NCBI GenBank assembly: GCA_025094145.1 | Contig: JALLLS010000016.1 | Location: forward strand, 124,001-188,000 | Source of the DNA: Spinellus fusiger | Taxonomy: Eukaryota > Mucoromycota > Mucoromycetes > Mucorales > Phycomycetaceae | Length of the DNA stretch: 64,000 nucleotides | Reading direction: 5' to 3' | Shown: piece by piece, positions 50,252-61,812 of the stretch | How the letters are laid out: each line of letters begins with the position of its first letter | Position numbering within the stretch: position 1 is the stretch's first letter | Program-made: the position numbers and the translations under genes | Notes under the pieces: model-generated | The model's database searches: none | What the model saw: the letters and a program-made list of their open reading frames with translations, nothing else | Told to the model about the DNA's origin: nothing

Positions 50252-52813
50252 GAAAATAATAATAATGTGTCTGTCTGTCTATTAAAAAATATAAAAGAAA
50301 AAGAGAGAGAAAAAAAACCGGAGCAGCTTTACTTATAAACTATCTGAACAATACCTGTGACAGCCATTGGATATATCAAAAATAATCCAGTGAAAATAAG
50401 TTATCTCTTCTCCTCCCCCCTTTTTATTTTTCTCATTATCTAATTCTCTCCCATTTTCTTCTTATCCCCCCCAATAATAGACAAATATGTATGAAAATAT
50501 AAATATATAAATATATAAATATATAAGACTGACTGACTGACTGATGCAGAAATAGTTACACTCATCTTCCCACGGTCCAATACTCAGCTCAATAGAACAG
50601 GCAAAAGAGTAAGTCTATGAGAAGGTTGATAGAAACAAAAGTCAAAACTGAACCGCCTAAAAATCATTGAAAGTGTGACAGCTATTTAAGCAGATTGATA
50701 ATGTTGACTTTATTAATCCATTGAGCAAATAAAATATGAGGCTTCGGCCTCCACCTACAAAAAAAATTAATCCATTGATGATTGGATTTGACAAGCTTTA
50801 CTGTTATCCACAAGTCTATTGACTACTATTGAGTGTTTATTGGGTGCAAAAGAAAAGATTCCCATGATTCTATCTCTAGGTTCATGAGAGTCCCTCAATA
50901 AATTAAACTTGATGGGTGATAATAAAATAGTATTATAGTGATAATGATAATAAATCACCCATTTTTAGGTGGTTTTGTATTCTTTTGTATTCTATTTTAT
51001 TTTGTAACAAAACAGAACATCTATTCAAAATCATGGACACATGCCCTATTCCATCTGAATAGAGATGATGATGATTATTTGGAAAAGTTTAATAATAAAA
51101 ACCATTCCTAGGTATATCTCACTTTGGCATCTCTTTACCCTGCTAGCAATAAGGATGTTGGTGGAGTCTCAGGGCATTTCATCTTATGACAGCATCAGTG
51201 TATCACCCTACTGTCTCTTAGTTATGAAAGGGACTTCTTCCGTTTAAACATTATTATTCTTATAGATCTAAAGACATTCAATTGCATTGAGGCCTGAACC
51301 TTGTATCTACTAGCCAAACATGGCCATAATGCCTTTGCTTGATTCTCAAGGCGTGAGTCACCTGTTCATGTGTCTTGTTGAGTCATTTATTTATTTATTT
51401 ATTTAGATATGGTAAATCACTTCAAAGAGAGAGAGAAAGACAAAAAATGAATCCCAGAATAGTAATTTATCATCAGAACATCGGCATCTATTGGAGCCCA
51501 TAATACTCTATTATGTACCAATTTATACCCTCTTTCTTATTGAGGTAACCCCAACACATCTCTTTATTCAATACTTCCTAGAAAGAAAGAGAAAGAGAGA
51601 GAACATTGAGTATTCTGGTTCCTTATCCTCTCTTTATTATTATTATTATTATTATCATCATCTGTACATTGTTGCCTGCATTATAACCCATGAATATAAT
51701 ATGTCCATCAGTTGACAATGTGTCCACAGACTCAATGCACAGACACAGCTGTATGATCTTCATGCTATTGTTTAGTACACTGATTGATTCAGATCTATCT
51801 CATAGAAGTTTAATTTATACCCTAATATCTACTCCATGGAATCGTAGCATGAATGCTGGTCATTGTTCATAAGACAGGATCTCATGGGAATAACAAAGAT
51901 ATTGTTTTATCTCATGGTCAATTCCATAACACACTTGAACTTAGAACAGCAGAAAATGTTTTTTATTATTATTATTATTCTATTACACTATATTCTCCCA
52001 GTTTGTAAATAGCCACTGATTGGAGGCTCATACAGAAATAATTGTTTCAATCTTTATGTAAGACCTGGTCAAAGAGTATATGCAATCAATACCTCCTATT
52101 CACTTGAGATCAATGGTTAATCCACAATTTATCTATAATTACATTGTTTTACGATGTTTACCTGTTCATAGTTGAAGACATTACTAGTATCACAATCTGA
52201 CTCAACATCAAGAAGAATATTCTAGTCTATCTAACGTTTAGTCAGAAAAAAGAAAGCGAAAGAAATTTCATTGTGATAGGTCAATCTAGTGTAATATTGA
52301 AAAGCAAATAATAGCCCTTCTAAAAGGGCCTTGGACGATTGTTGAAAGGTTAGCTGACTATCATCATTGTGATCAACCCATTTTATTACCCCACATTTTC
52401 TTTGTCAGGTGAATCTGACTGATGAGGCTTTTATTCTGCTTAATAAATAAAAGAAATCGAATAATTAGTGACATGATATTGTGCTGATCTTCTGCACTCT
52501 AAGAATATAGATGATTTACCCCATTTTATTATTATTATTAAAAGGTGGTAGTCAAGGTTACACTTGGACATTTTTTTCCCACCCTTAAGCTTTCTTTTGT
52601 AATACAGTGCCTCCATCCCCAATGTTTGTTTTCTTAAGAACAGAGTTTACTCTTGTCTTGGCCCAAACTACACTTTTAATCCTGCCCAATTTTCGTTTTT
52701 GTTAAGCTTCAAATCACATACATTATTTTCATAAATTATTTGCACAGTTTATATTTTATAATCTGCACAAAGTGTGTAAAATTTATCAATGAGGACTTTT
52801 ACTTGAGCATGTT
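50252..52813. other. Gene-poor A+T-rich stretch
   Basis: GLY1 upstream region, then no recognisable gene. Contains (ataaatat)n at 50499-50525, (gact)n at 50527-50543, a tattt run near 51390 and tta repeats at 51640 and 51965. Fragments near 51050-51350 and 52320-52440 have less biased composition and may be transposon debris. Confidence 0.45.
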
Positions 52814-53160
52814 TCAAATTTCAGAGTAACGACAAAATTCCTCAAGATCACTGATAAAAACATTGCTACATGCTTCAGTGATCTTCATGTTTGAATTCTC
52901 ACTTTCCAAGAGCTTTTCTCTTTCAAGCTTACTCTTTACAATGGAGCATAATTTCTCAATGGGATTAAGCTCAGGAGAGTACAGTGGAAGTAAACATCTG
53001 TAGCCATGACTTACAATAAGTCTGCTAATACTTTCGGCTGTATGAATAGATACACTATACATTATTATATAGTGTCCTTTAAATTCATTGTAAAGATCTA
53101 AAAGATCTAAAAAAAAATCCAACATGCTTGCAATGAAGTTAAAGTAATAAATACTAACTG
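52814..53160 (-). mobile_element. Tc1/mariner-like transposase C-terminal fragment
   Basis: The frame contains the DDE C-terminal block SPELNPIEKLCSIVKSKLER followed by a helical tail (EACSNVFISDLEEFCRYS), as in fungal mariner elements. Upstream, the usual MDNAPIHT block reads MYSVSIHT, so the second catalytic Asp is lost. The N-terminal half is missing. It is a different family from the element on the + strand immediately to its right. Confidence 0.75.
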
Positions 53161-53279
53161 TTCCAACAGTTTTTTTTTTTAATTTTTTAATTTGAAGAAG
53201 CCTAAAGTACTTTTACTTTGACATTGACAATGACATGGCGATATAAAGGAACTAACAGAAAGAATTAGAAATTTCCAAA

Positions 53280-54440
53280 CTTCAGTCTATTGTTATACCA
53301 AACAAAATAATAGACACTTCTTTTTCTCATAACACTTCTTTTCTTATAATGTCTGACTCATTCAACACCATGAAAATTTTTGTTAAAAACCTCGATATGT
53401 ATAGAAAGGATACCAGCACTGAGACTTGTTCAGCTATCTTAAATGAGGTGCTGGACCTGAACTCCACCATGACCAAAGCATATTGTCTATTTAATATACC
53501 TTCTAACACCTTGAGAGACATAGTGAAGCATTTCAAGAAGAAAGGCTTGATAGTACCTTTACCCAAGAGTGACTGATAAAAAATAATGGACAACAGGGCT
53601 CTCCAATGGTTGAGAAGAACAATAATAAACAACTCCCAACAGACCAAGGAGACCATTATGGCAGAGATGGCTATCAGGGTCTCGAGACAAACCTTGAAGA
53701 GGTACTTTAATAAGACAGGCCTCTATCCATTCAGTTCAGTGGTGAAGCCTCTTCTCAACAAAAAAAAATAGAGTCTTGACTACAGTGGGCTCAATAACAT
53801 ATCAATCGGACGCATGAACAATAGCAAAAGATAATCTGGTCTAATGAGTCCAGAGTGGAGCTTATGAGTCTTAACAGGTGATTCAAAGTCATCAGGCAGT
53901 GTGGTACGGCCTTTGAGCCTAAGAATGTCCTAGAAACAAGGAAGTTTGGAAGTGGTGGAGTGATGGTATGTATTGTTTTAGTGGGGAGGGCGTTGGTGGA
54001 TTACTTATAGTGAAAAGTAGGGTATACTCCAACAAGTACATTGATGTCTTGGGAGATGTCTACTGCCATAAACTCAATTAATTCTCTCTATCCTAAACCC
54101 TGGAATCAGTTGCTGCCTACAAAAGGACAATGACAGACTCCATAAGAACAAGGGAACTCAATTAGAGAGTAGTAAAATGGTATAGTAATGACTCTTTAAT
54201 GGCCATCATATAATCTCGATCTCAATACAACTGAGCATCTATGGTCCCACCTCAAGAAGGTTATCAGGAAGGACAGAAGGATATATTCCACCAAGGAGAA
54301 GTTGGAGGCGGCCCTGATGCTGGAATGAGGTAGAATATCGAAGGAAGTGACAGACATCCTCATTACCAGCATGGGGCAGAGATATCAAACTGTGATAGAT
54401 GCTAAAGACTGATGGTGGTTACTAAGTGGCCTATAAATAA
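53280..54440 (+). mobile_element. Tc1/mariner-like transposon relic (copy 2, fuller length)
   Basis: Broken transposase: SDSFNTMKIFVKNLDMYRKD, then a helix-turn-helix-like stretch (AMSRQTL-type reading AIRVSRQTLKRYFNKTGLYP), then decayed catalytic blocks (IWSNES-like near 53835, GSGGVMVCIVLVGRA near 53950, PSYNLDLNTTEHLW near 54205). Several in-frame stops and shifts. Start and end match the deleted copy at 26220-26790. Confidence 0.75.
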
Positions 54441-56469
54441 AACCTCCTCTATGTATTCATTAACAAGTTTAAGCTTACATCTAATGAATTCATGATGTTA
54501 TACGTTATAATATTAAGATTCAAGGTCGAATGAATTCTCTTAAGAATTGTAGGATACCATCAGAAACAGAATGGGAATGGATGTGCTTTATTTTCTTTTT
54601 ATTAAAGCTGAGGGATTCTTTCAAAGTATAAGTAGAAGCCCTTTTTGAGCTATTGTCGAGTCTATCTAATTGATCTTGGTCATGTATAAATAATAGATAA
54701 TAGATAATAAGAATGAATGGAGTTGGTGAGGAACATTTATTCTTATTTTGTTTCCTCTGGTCTAAATAGAGAATAAAGTATGAAGCTAAAAAACGAAATA
54801 TGTATTTCAAAAAACGAAATTACTTTTACTCTGTGACTTAAGAAATGACTTCATTTCAGATGACAGTCACCTTCTTTTGTACAGTATATGATTCTGAACT
54901 AGTCAGTAGCTTCTTGAACAAAGACTTCCCTCATTTCCTCATGCTGTTTGTGCTGTAGACAGTGGGTCGTATATTCTATGGCTGTCCCTTGCAACTGTAG
55001 CAACTAACGAAGGCTACTGGTGATGGAGAGAGTTCTATCGTCAGCAGTAGAGTGCTCAGTGGTATAGCCACGATAGTCCAGACTGATACAAGAACAGACA
55101 GACTCAACAGCCTCTCCATTGACCAAAACATAAGAATATCCTTCTGAACCTACAGTCTTCAAGTCAAAGAACTTTCCTTCATTAGTGAGAGTCATGTTCA
55201 GGTGCATGAGAATAATAGACAGTGATAGACTCGAATAACTGCGGCTGTGTTTCTGGATGACTCATGACGTTGTGGATGACACTTTCCAAGGAACAACTCC
55301 TTGTCTAAGCAGAAAAGCTTCTAGAGTCTTTTGTCTAGTGAGTGAATAATTGGGTGAATGAGTGGGAGTGGACTGGCTTTGTTGTTGGACTTTAGTGCGT
55401 TGTGTTGACAAAAGACAGTTCAGGCCCAAGTGCGGGTGCTGTTTTTTTTGTTAAGAGTGCCTATAGCAGACAGTGCCTGACTATTAACAGAAAGGGCTGT
55501 GACTGTGCCGTGAGTGTTCACCACACCCAACAGACACAGCACTTTGAATCTGCGGTAGTCACTGGAAGTACACAGAATATGCAAAGTATAGGCTGACCTC
55601 TATTCTGTAATGAGATTAAAAATGTAAGCGGCATTCACTGCCATTCACTGTCTATTGATTAAAAGCCTTTACAGAGTCTATTGGCAAAGAGTGCAGTTTG
55701 AAAATAATACATACACCCTTTGAATGATCAGTGCAAGAGTTAATAAAAGGTCAATAGATAGAACAGGGCCTTGCTTATAAACAAACATGTGGTAAATTTA
55801 GTTGTCTATTACCATTCATATAAGCATTTCATAGACACTGTCACTAGTAACAGAAGAATGGATCTAGGATATGTATTAAAAAAAAGAGGGAGTCCTGTAA
55901 AATATAAAGCCTACTAGCCTAGAGACCTAGCTTGTATCTATCGTACATAATAGCTACACTACAGAGCCAGATGAAAATACAGTTTGTGACTATCAACCGA
56001 GTATCTTTCTCAAAAGCTCAATTACAGATATTTAATAGAACAAAGGGCAAGAACTGCAGACTTTCTACCCAACAAGCTATTGTCCATCTCTTGTTACCAG
56101 TAGCAAGTATACCAATTCTGTCCAATGACTGTAAGGTCGATAGTAATGATCAAACAAAGACAATACCTCATTGTAGTGATATGTGGTAGACATGGATAAT
56201 AATAAACCTATTGTTTCTAGAATCAGCTCTTCTTGCCAGTAAAAGTCAACTCCAATAAGACCTTGTGCTTATACATGGAGATTACATTTGAGGAGGAATA
56301 CATAAATTGCTGAAGGAGTTTATAAAAAGAATCTATCCAGGTAGGATATAGAATTCTGTGACTGAAAGATGACTACTAAAGACAGACATGGGAGTTGCTG
56401 GTCAGAAATAAGAGTGTGGGTGTTCTGTTGTTATGGCAGAAAATAAAAAGAGTCTCAGGATAATCATAT
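54441..56469. other. Gene-poor region with unassigned coding-like patches
   Basis: A 67-codon minus frame at 55004-55207 (FDLKTVGSEGYSYVLVNGE) and a 64-codon plus frame at 55402-55596 (FFVKSAYSRQCLTINRKG) have protein-like composition. They have no recognisable family, start context or splice partners. They may be fragments of decayed genes or repeats flanking the large inverted repeat. Confidence 0.4.
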
Positions 56470-57060
56470 TGACTGTGGGTCATTGTGTATTATTCTATTA
56501 CCACGGTTATGAATGTGTTATTTGATAGCAGAACAAGATACTCATGGCATTGGAGGGAACAGTCTATTCTTCAGTCTTGCTGAGTAGCACTGCCCTCTTT
56601 GTATTTCCTTCTCAGCCATCTCAGCACAGTATGGACACTGAGAGAGTGTCTGTACGTTAAAGAACACAAACTGAGTATGGTGAAATGGATATCGCGATTC
56701 AGTGAAGTAGACTACTCAACCTTAGTATCTGATACTTTTATCTTTTCTAGACGCCACTGTTTTATTGCATAGTATTCTTTATTTCTTAGCATTGGCGATA
56801 AGGACTATCCGTAGTCAGATTTATGTTCTTTGTTCATCTGTGGCTACAATGAATCATTGATCCATAGGCTCTATGGAGAAGTAGATATGTGATAGTGGAG
56901 TTCATAGAAGGAGTAATGGGATACCAATATTGTAAGACTCATTATGTTTCACTACACTCTAGTATTTGTTTCATTGATCGCATGGCTCTACTGCCAGGTC
57001 TTTAGTGACACTCATAAGCTATTTGAGTCACTCAGAACACATTAGATTGGTGGATCAAGT
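56470..57060. repeat. Diverged repeat, copy A
   Basis: Matches the inverted-repeat spacer at about 60350-60960 in the same orientation over several blocks, with many substitutions and indels. Shared words include tgtgtattattctatt and ctcagccatctcagcac. The minus strand has a protein-like patch (QCPYCAEMAEKEIQRGQCYS) ending at a stop near 56528. Confidence 0.7.
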
Positions 57061-57721
57061 GAGGGATATACTCGTTTTCAGTGTTGTAGCCGCACTGGCC
57101 ATTATCAACAATGCAGTGTATCAAACCAGCCGCTCAACCCAGACAACTGTTCAGTTATGCAGACACCATGCTGTTTGAAACTCGCACTATGTGATGGTAA
57201 TCCACGAGTCTCATGTGGAAAGGGCACATAGATGTACTGTAGACATTACCTATGAACCAGTGTGTACTTTGAATCGATACTGCTTACACTTCAATTCCCA
57301 TGCCCATGTCACTCAGTGAAAGAAGGTGGCGTACCCTGTATAAACAATTACTTTTTAAGTTTAACCTCAGTTTGACAAAGAAACATACAAGATAGACCTA
57401 CAGACTGATGCAGACCATAAAGTCAAGAGTTTACTTTCTGATGCAGAGCATTGTTCTCATTATCTTTTGAAGATTTGATGCCTGTCTCTAAGAAACCCAT
57501 AAAGTTAACGCCAGAGCAAGATAGAGCAACTAAACAGAAAATTCACATTAGGTTCCAAATAAGTGACATTTTTTTCTATTTCAGCACATAGAATGCAGCT
57601 AGGATATGACCTTATTCATAGGATAGACGGTAAATGAAAGCACGGGGGGTTTGAATTTGAGAATATAAACATGAAAATCATAAGTTCTTGGCTTTCTCTC
57701 CTTAGTCGTTTCTAATTCACA

Positions 57722-58327
57722 ATGGCAAAACTTACAGCCAAATTCATCAATGTATCTAACAGCGATGGTGAAAGACAAAGCGAGCGTAGGGAGGAAACTC
57801 CCTATAGAAACAGAAACAGTTCTGCGTCTCGCGACTTGAATGAACAAACGCGTTCTTCAGAGCACTTGGCTGAGTCTTGTTCGGTTTGCCTTTCGGCAGG
57901 TACTTCCACGGCCTCATTTGTGTCTGCCGCTCCCGCCTTGTCTCTAGGCAAAAGAAAACACGAATCAGAGGAAAGCTCTGATAAGAAGGGCAAGAAAAAA
58001 GCCAAGATTGAAGAAGAGAAAGAAGAAGAAAAAGAAGCTGAAGAAGAAAAAGCTGAAGAGGTTGAAGAAGCTGAAGAAGCTGAAGAGGTTGGTGAGGTTG
58101 GTGAAGAGGCTGCAGTATTGGGAGGGACGCTGTTGCCTAACTTTTCTCTCTTCATGCCCATTGGCATAGCCCATCGTGGGTTTGCCGATGGGTCATCATC
58201 ACCCATCACTACTCCATCACCACCACAACTCCTCACCCCACCACAACTCCTATCTCCTCCTTCACCACCAAGAGCCGCCACCACACGGAGAGGGCCGCTG
58301 TTGAGAAGAAATGAGACAATGCTCTGA
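57722..58327 (+). CDS. Unrecognised acidic, Lys/Glu-rich protein, 201 residues (left copy)
   Basis: ATG at 57722 (MAKLTAKFINVSNSDGERQS) preceded by a pyrimidine-rich leader; TGA at 58327. Three regions: a Ser/Arg/Glu-rich N-terminus with a CSVCLSAGTSTASF stretch; a charged middle with likely nuclear-localisation words (GKRKHE, KKGKKKAK) running into a long Glu/Lys/Ala helix-prone segment (EEEKEAEEEKAEEVEEAEE); and a Pro/Ser/Thr-rich C-terminus (SPPQ/TPPQLL repeats) ending RRGPLLRR. A canonical gtaagt donor sits a few bases after the stop, suggesting a 3' UTR intron. No family recognised; probably nuclear. From position 57825 on, the gene lies in the inverted-repeat arm and is duplicated at the window end. 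Confidence 0.55.
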   Translation: MAKLTAKFINVSNSDGERQSERREETPYRNRNSSASRDLNEQTRSSEHLAESCSVCLSAGTSTASFVSAAPALSLGKRKHESEESSDKKGKKKAKIEEEKEEEKEAEEEKAEEVEEAEEAEEVGEVGEEAAVLGGTLLPNFSLFMPIGIAHRGFADGSSSPITTPSPPQLLTPPQLLSPPSPPRAATTRRGPLLRRNETML

Positions 58328-58391
58328 TCGTAAGTAATCTTGGTATTAATAATTGGTAACAGCTTATATATTAACAATACCGCGTTTTTGA

Positions 58392-58800
58392 ATGATTATT
58401 TTAGTCTGTCTCTGCCTCTCCCTCTGTGCGTGTGTGTGCCTATGTTTGCCCTCCTTCTTGTCTTCTTGTCTGCCTTCCTCTCTGTCTTCTTGTCCGTCTT
58501 GCCTGGTTGTTTGTGTGTTCGTCTGTGTCTGCTTGTTGGACTGTAAGTGTTTTTGTTACTATTTTAAACATTCTGTGTCTGTTCATATATCTAACTATGT
58601 GTGTTTGTATTCATGTCTTGATTGAACAATGCCTGTATGTGTATCCTTTTGGTTGGTTGTCTGTCTGGCCATATGTCTGGTCGTTCGTCTGTCCCTGTGG
58701 TTGGTTGGTTGGTAGTCTGGCTGTTCGTTCGTCTGTTCTCCTGGTCGTCCGTCTGTCCTTGTGGTTGGTTGGTTGGTAGTATGGTCATTATTTGGCTATA
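58392..58800 (+). repeat. Strand-skewed T/G/C low-complexity tract with duplicated units
   Basis: About 400 bp with very few A on this strand, rich in gtctgtct, tggttggttgg and cgttcgtctg words. A roughly 70-bp unit containing tggttggttggttggtagt is tandemly duplicated near 58690-58785. It lies downstream of the acidic gene, so transcripts may include it. Mirrored at 63025-63433. Confidence 0.85.
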
Positions 58801-59907
58801 GGACTGTTCGTCTGGCTGTTTTTTCTACTTGCCTGACAGTGAATGTCCACGTTTATGTGTCTAACTGTTGTGTCAGTATGCGTCTATCTAATCTATGACT
58901 ATTCATCTATCTGCACGTACTTGACTTTGTTTGTTGGTTTTTATTTATTCATTTATTTACAATTACTTATATACTTTATTTAATTTAACTAAAGATAAAT
59001 GAATATATTTTTATTAGATATAATAATATCATTATTCATATATTTTGTTTGTTTCAATCATTTGACTATTCTTTAAGATTTTCTGCTATCTTTACTATTA
59101 CTTTTTATCTGATACTATTATAGAGATCAAGACTATATATTTTCTATCCTTAGATTTCAAATCTACACATCTAGATATTTACTATATTTAAAAAAGGGTG
59201 GCTATATTGTTAATTTATTCTACGTAATATAGAGTAAATCAAACTCTTAGTGCAAATATATTACTCGATCCATCTATAACTCGATTACTTATGATTGAGA
59301 TCGGGTTTCATTGGCATTAATATCATCTGGTGATGTATAGTGGTATTAATTCTGTAGCATGTACACCGAGAAGAATGTATAAGAGAATAAGACAGAGAGA
59401 CAGAGAGAATAAATAGGTCGGAGAATGTCCGGAAAAGGTTGTGTGGGAGCTGAGAGAAAAGATAACCAAAAGGGGGATAAGTCGAATAAACCATATGAAT
59501 TAGTGTAGCAATAGTGTAAGTGTAAGAGATAATTATCTGCACACAGGTGATATTCTCCCATCATCTGGATTACCCGTGGTTTCTGGAACTCTGTCCTACT
59601 ATGTTTCAAGGGAAAAAGATGGGATGTCTATATAATATTAAATGATAACTATGTATAGACTTCCCATTGATGAACGTTTACTCTTTTGAAAAACAAAACA
59701 TAGTATTCTATATATAAATGTTCACAATTATAATGCTATTATTTTTACAATAATTGAATTTTGTTATATATATTCTTAAGTCCATAATGTCTTTTTGTAT
59801 AGATCTTATATATGGGTAGTTATGTAACGGTATTATATTTATAAACAACTGTATTTTATGTGTCTATTATTTCTTTTATAAACATTAATATACATAAGAT
59901 TTATTAA

Positions 59908-59945
59908 TATATATTATATATTATATATTATATATTATATGTATT
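59908..59945. repeat. (TATATTA)n run near the inner arm end
   Basis: Five to six tandem ttatata units about 70 bp from the inner boundary of the inverted repeat, mirrored in the other arm at 61880-61917. Confidence 0.9.
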
Positions 59946-60012
59946 GCGAGTGCCCCTGATTGTCAATGATACAGAGAGAAGAGAGATAGTTACAGTCTAT
60001 GACTATTGACCA

Positions 60013-61812
60013 TATATTCTTAAATGTACGCTGTGGACTTGATAGGCTAAAGTGCAATACTTTATAATTTCAACAGATATATTTCCGACTATATATGCTT
60101 TATGTTATATTAAATTTTATCGGATTTTATTTAATGCTTATAACAATAGTGAATAAAAGAAAAGGTGTAGAATAAGTGTGTGTGTTTATACCTATTTGAA
60201 TATGACAGACAATGAACATCTGTGACTTAATTATGACTGCTGAGTGAATCACGGGATCGCTGGTTGAGAATTACGATGGCTATGAGTAACTGCTATGGGT
60301 AGAATCAAAAGAAAAAATTATCTGCTTCTTTCTGCTAATTGGCCTGTTACAATGACTTGGAATAATGTGTATTATTCTATTTCTACAGTGATAAGTGTGC
60401 TTTTTTTTTTATTGAATAAAAGACTTTTATGCCACTAGAAAGAGGCATTGGCATAGGAAGGGTCTGTTCTGTAGGTACATTGAATGTATTTTCTCTTTTG
60501 TATTTCTTTCTCAGCCATCTCAGCACTATCAGAGCATTGTGTGTGTGTGCATTGATGGAGCAAGACGAGTACCGTAAATCGAATATCACGATTCAATCAA
60601 ATAAGCCTCCCGATTTTATTACCCGACAACTCTTTCTCGCTCTAAACGTCACTGTCTTATTGTGTCCTATTTCTTTATTTATTTCCTATCATTGACAATT
60701 AAGGTGATCGACAGTGAGTATGATATTATCTGATTCATAGTAATTTTATCATAGCATATATATTTTTATATATACTCTGCGATAAAATAGAAACATGGTA
60801 ACGGGATATAGAGGAGAAAGAATAGTAGAATACTTGGATTGTGAGGTTCACTTAATTTTACTGTATGTTGTCATCCGTTTGATTGATCGAAACTCTTCAT
60901 CACTAAGTCTTTTGACATACTCACAAGCAATAAAGAACAGTACTTCCTCTTCTTCCTCTTATTTTCATTATTATCGCCATCTCCTTCCTGTCCCCTATAA
61001 CACTGTAGGTTAAATACTTTTTTTAGTCTTCTGTCACAATTATTGGTAAACACTCTTTAGCTTCCAGTATCACTCTTTCTACTAATTCAGAAATACCAAT
61101 CTATTAAGTACATCTCCCAATTTCTTCTTTTTTATGTGATCTTTGTGTTCGTAGCGGCTCTCTCTCAAGTTCTACATGCCTCTTAGATATACCACTACCT
61201 TTAATTATAATATTATTACTGTGCCAATTGTCAGGACTAAGACAATGGTGACTATTGTCAGATATTTGGAACAACAATCCATCTGAAAATGTTCGGACAG
61301 ATATAGATAACGAGACTAAACAAAGATGGCTTTTATTGAGTAAAGAGAAGTTCATTATTTATAATTTATATGGGTGTTTATCCTTTAGTGGCCTTCTTCC
61401 TTGTGGTATTTAGTGATTAGTCCATGTCATGGCTTATTGATAGATGCAACGGTATGGTTGGTGTAGATGTTCTACCTTATGGTAGACTACCCGTTGGAAC
61501 CATAGTTTGTTCATTGGATAGGCACACCATAATAGAGCCATCAATTATATGTCTTTACTTTAATTGTTTTTGATATGTATTATTTATCCACTAATGATTT
61601 ATAGATGAATGCAGCTCTTATTAAGTGTCCAATGGTACACTGAGCTTAGAAGGATGATTTCTAGTCACGACCGATCAGTAAGATGATACAGAGATTTACT
61701 ATGGTACTTGTGTGCACTCAAGATTTCATATAGTATTCTGAATATCACAGCATACTACTCATGTTGACCAATTCATGAAGAATCTTTGGATTGAAGTCGG
61801 AATACGACAATG
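60013..61812. other. Spacer between inverted-repeat arms
   Basis: 1800 bp of unique sequence relative to the arms. No intact gene recognised; an 88-codon + frame (60429-60695) lacks family features. The stretch 60350-60960 is a diverged copy of 56470-57060. Confidence 0.7.
60350..60960. repeat. Diverged repeat, copy B (inside palindrome spacer)
   Basis: Direct-orientation partner of 56470-57060. The minus-strand reading VLRWLRKKYKRENTF in this copy corresponds to VLRWLRRKYKEG in the other. This suggests descent from a once-coding repeat. Confidence 0.7.

Larger units (their letters stand above)
57825..60012 (+). repeat. Left arm of a large inverted repeat (palindrome)
   Basis: Position x here pairs with 121825 minus x in the right arm, with no indel over the whole arm and no mismatch in the segments compared by eye (58.0-58.8, 59.1-59.6 and 59.9-60.0 kb). 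The inner end is clear at 60012, where identity stops. The outer end is unknown because the right arm is cut by the window. The arm contains most of the acidic gene, a G+T-rich tract and A+T-rich DNA. Confidence 0.95.

Noticed and set aside
57802..58377. 191-codon minus frame (Ser-rich) overlapping the acidic gene
   Set aside because: Antisense shadow: Glu/Lys codons read in reverse give Ser/Phe runs. The + strand frame has the better leader and the nuclear-localisation words.
58392..58788. Overlapping cysteine/valine-rich frames in the G+T tract (77 and 117 codons)
   Set aside because: Low-complexity DNA read in several frames gives repetitive Cys/Leu/Val peptides; no start context or family.
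59285..59609. 85-87-codon minus frames in the left arm, repeated in the right arm
   Set aside because: Duplicated only because the arm is duplicated. Composition is not clearly coding and no family is recognised.
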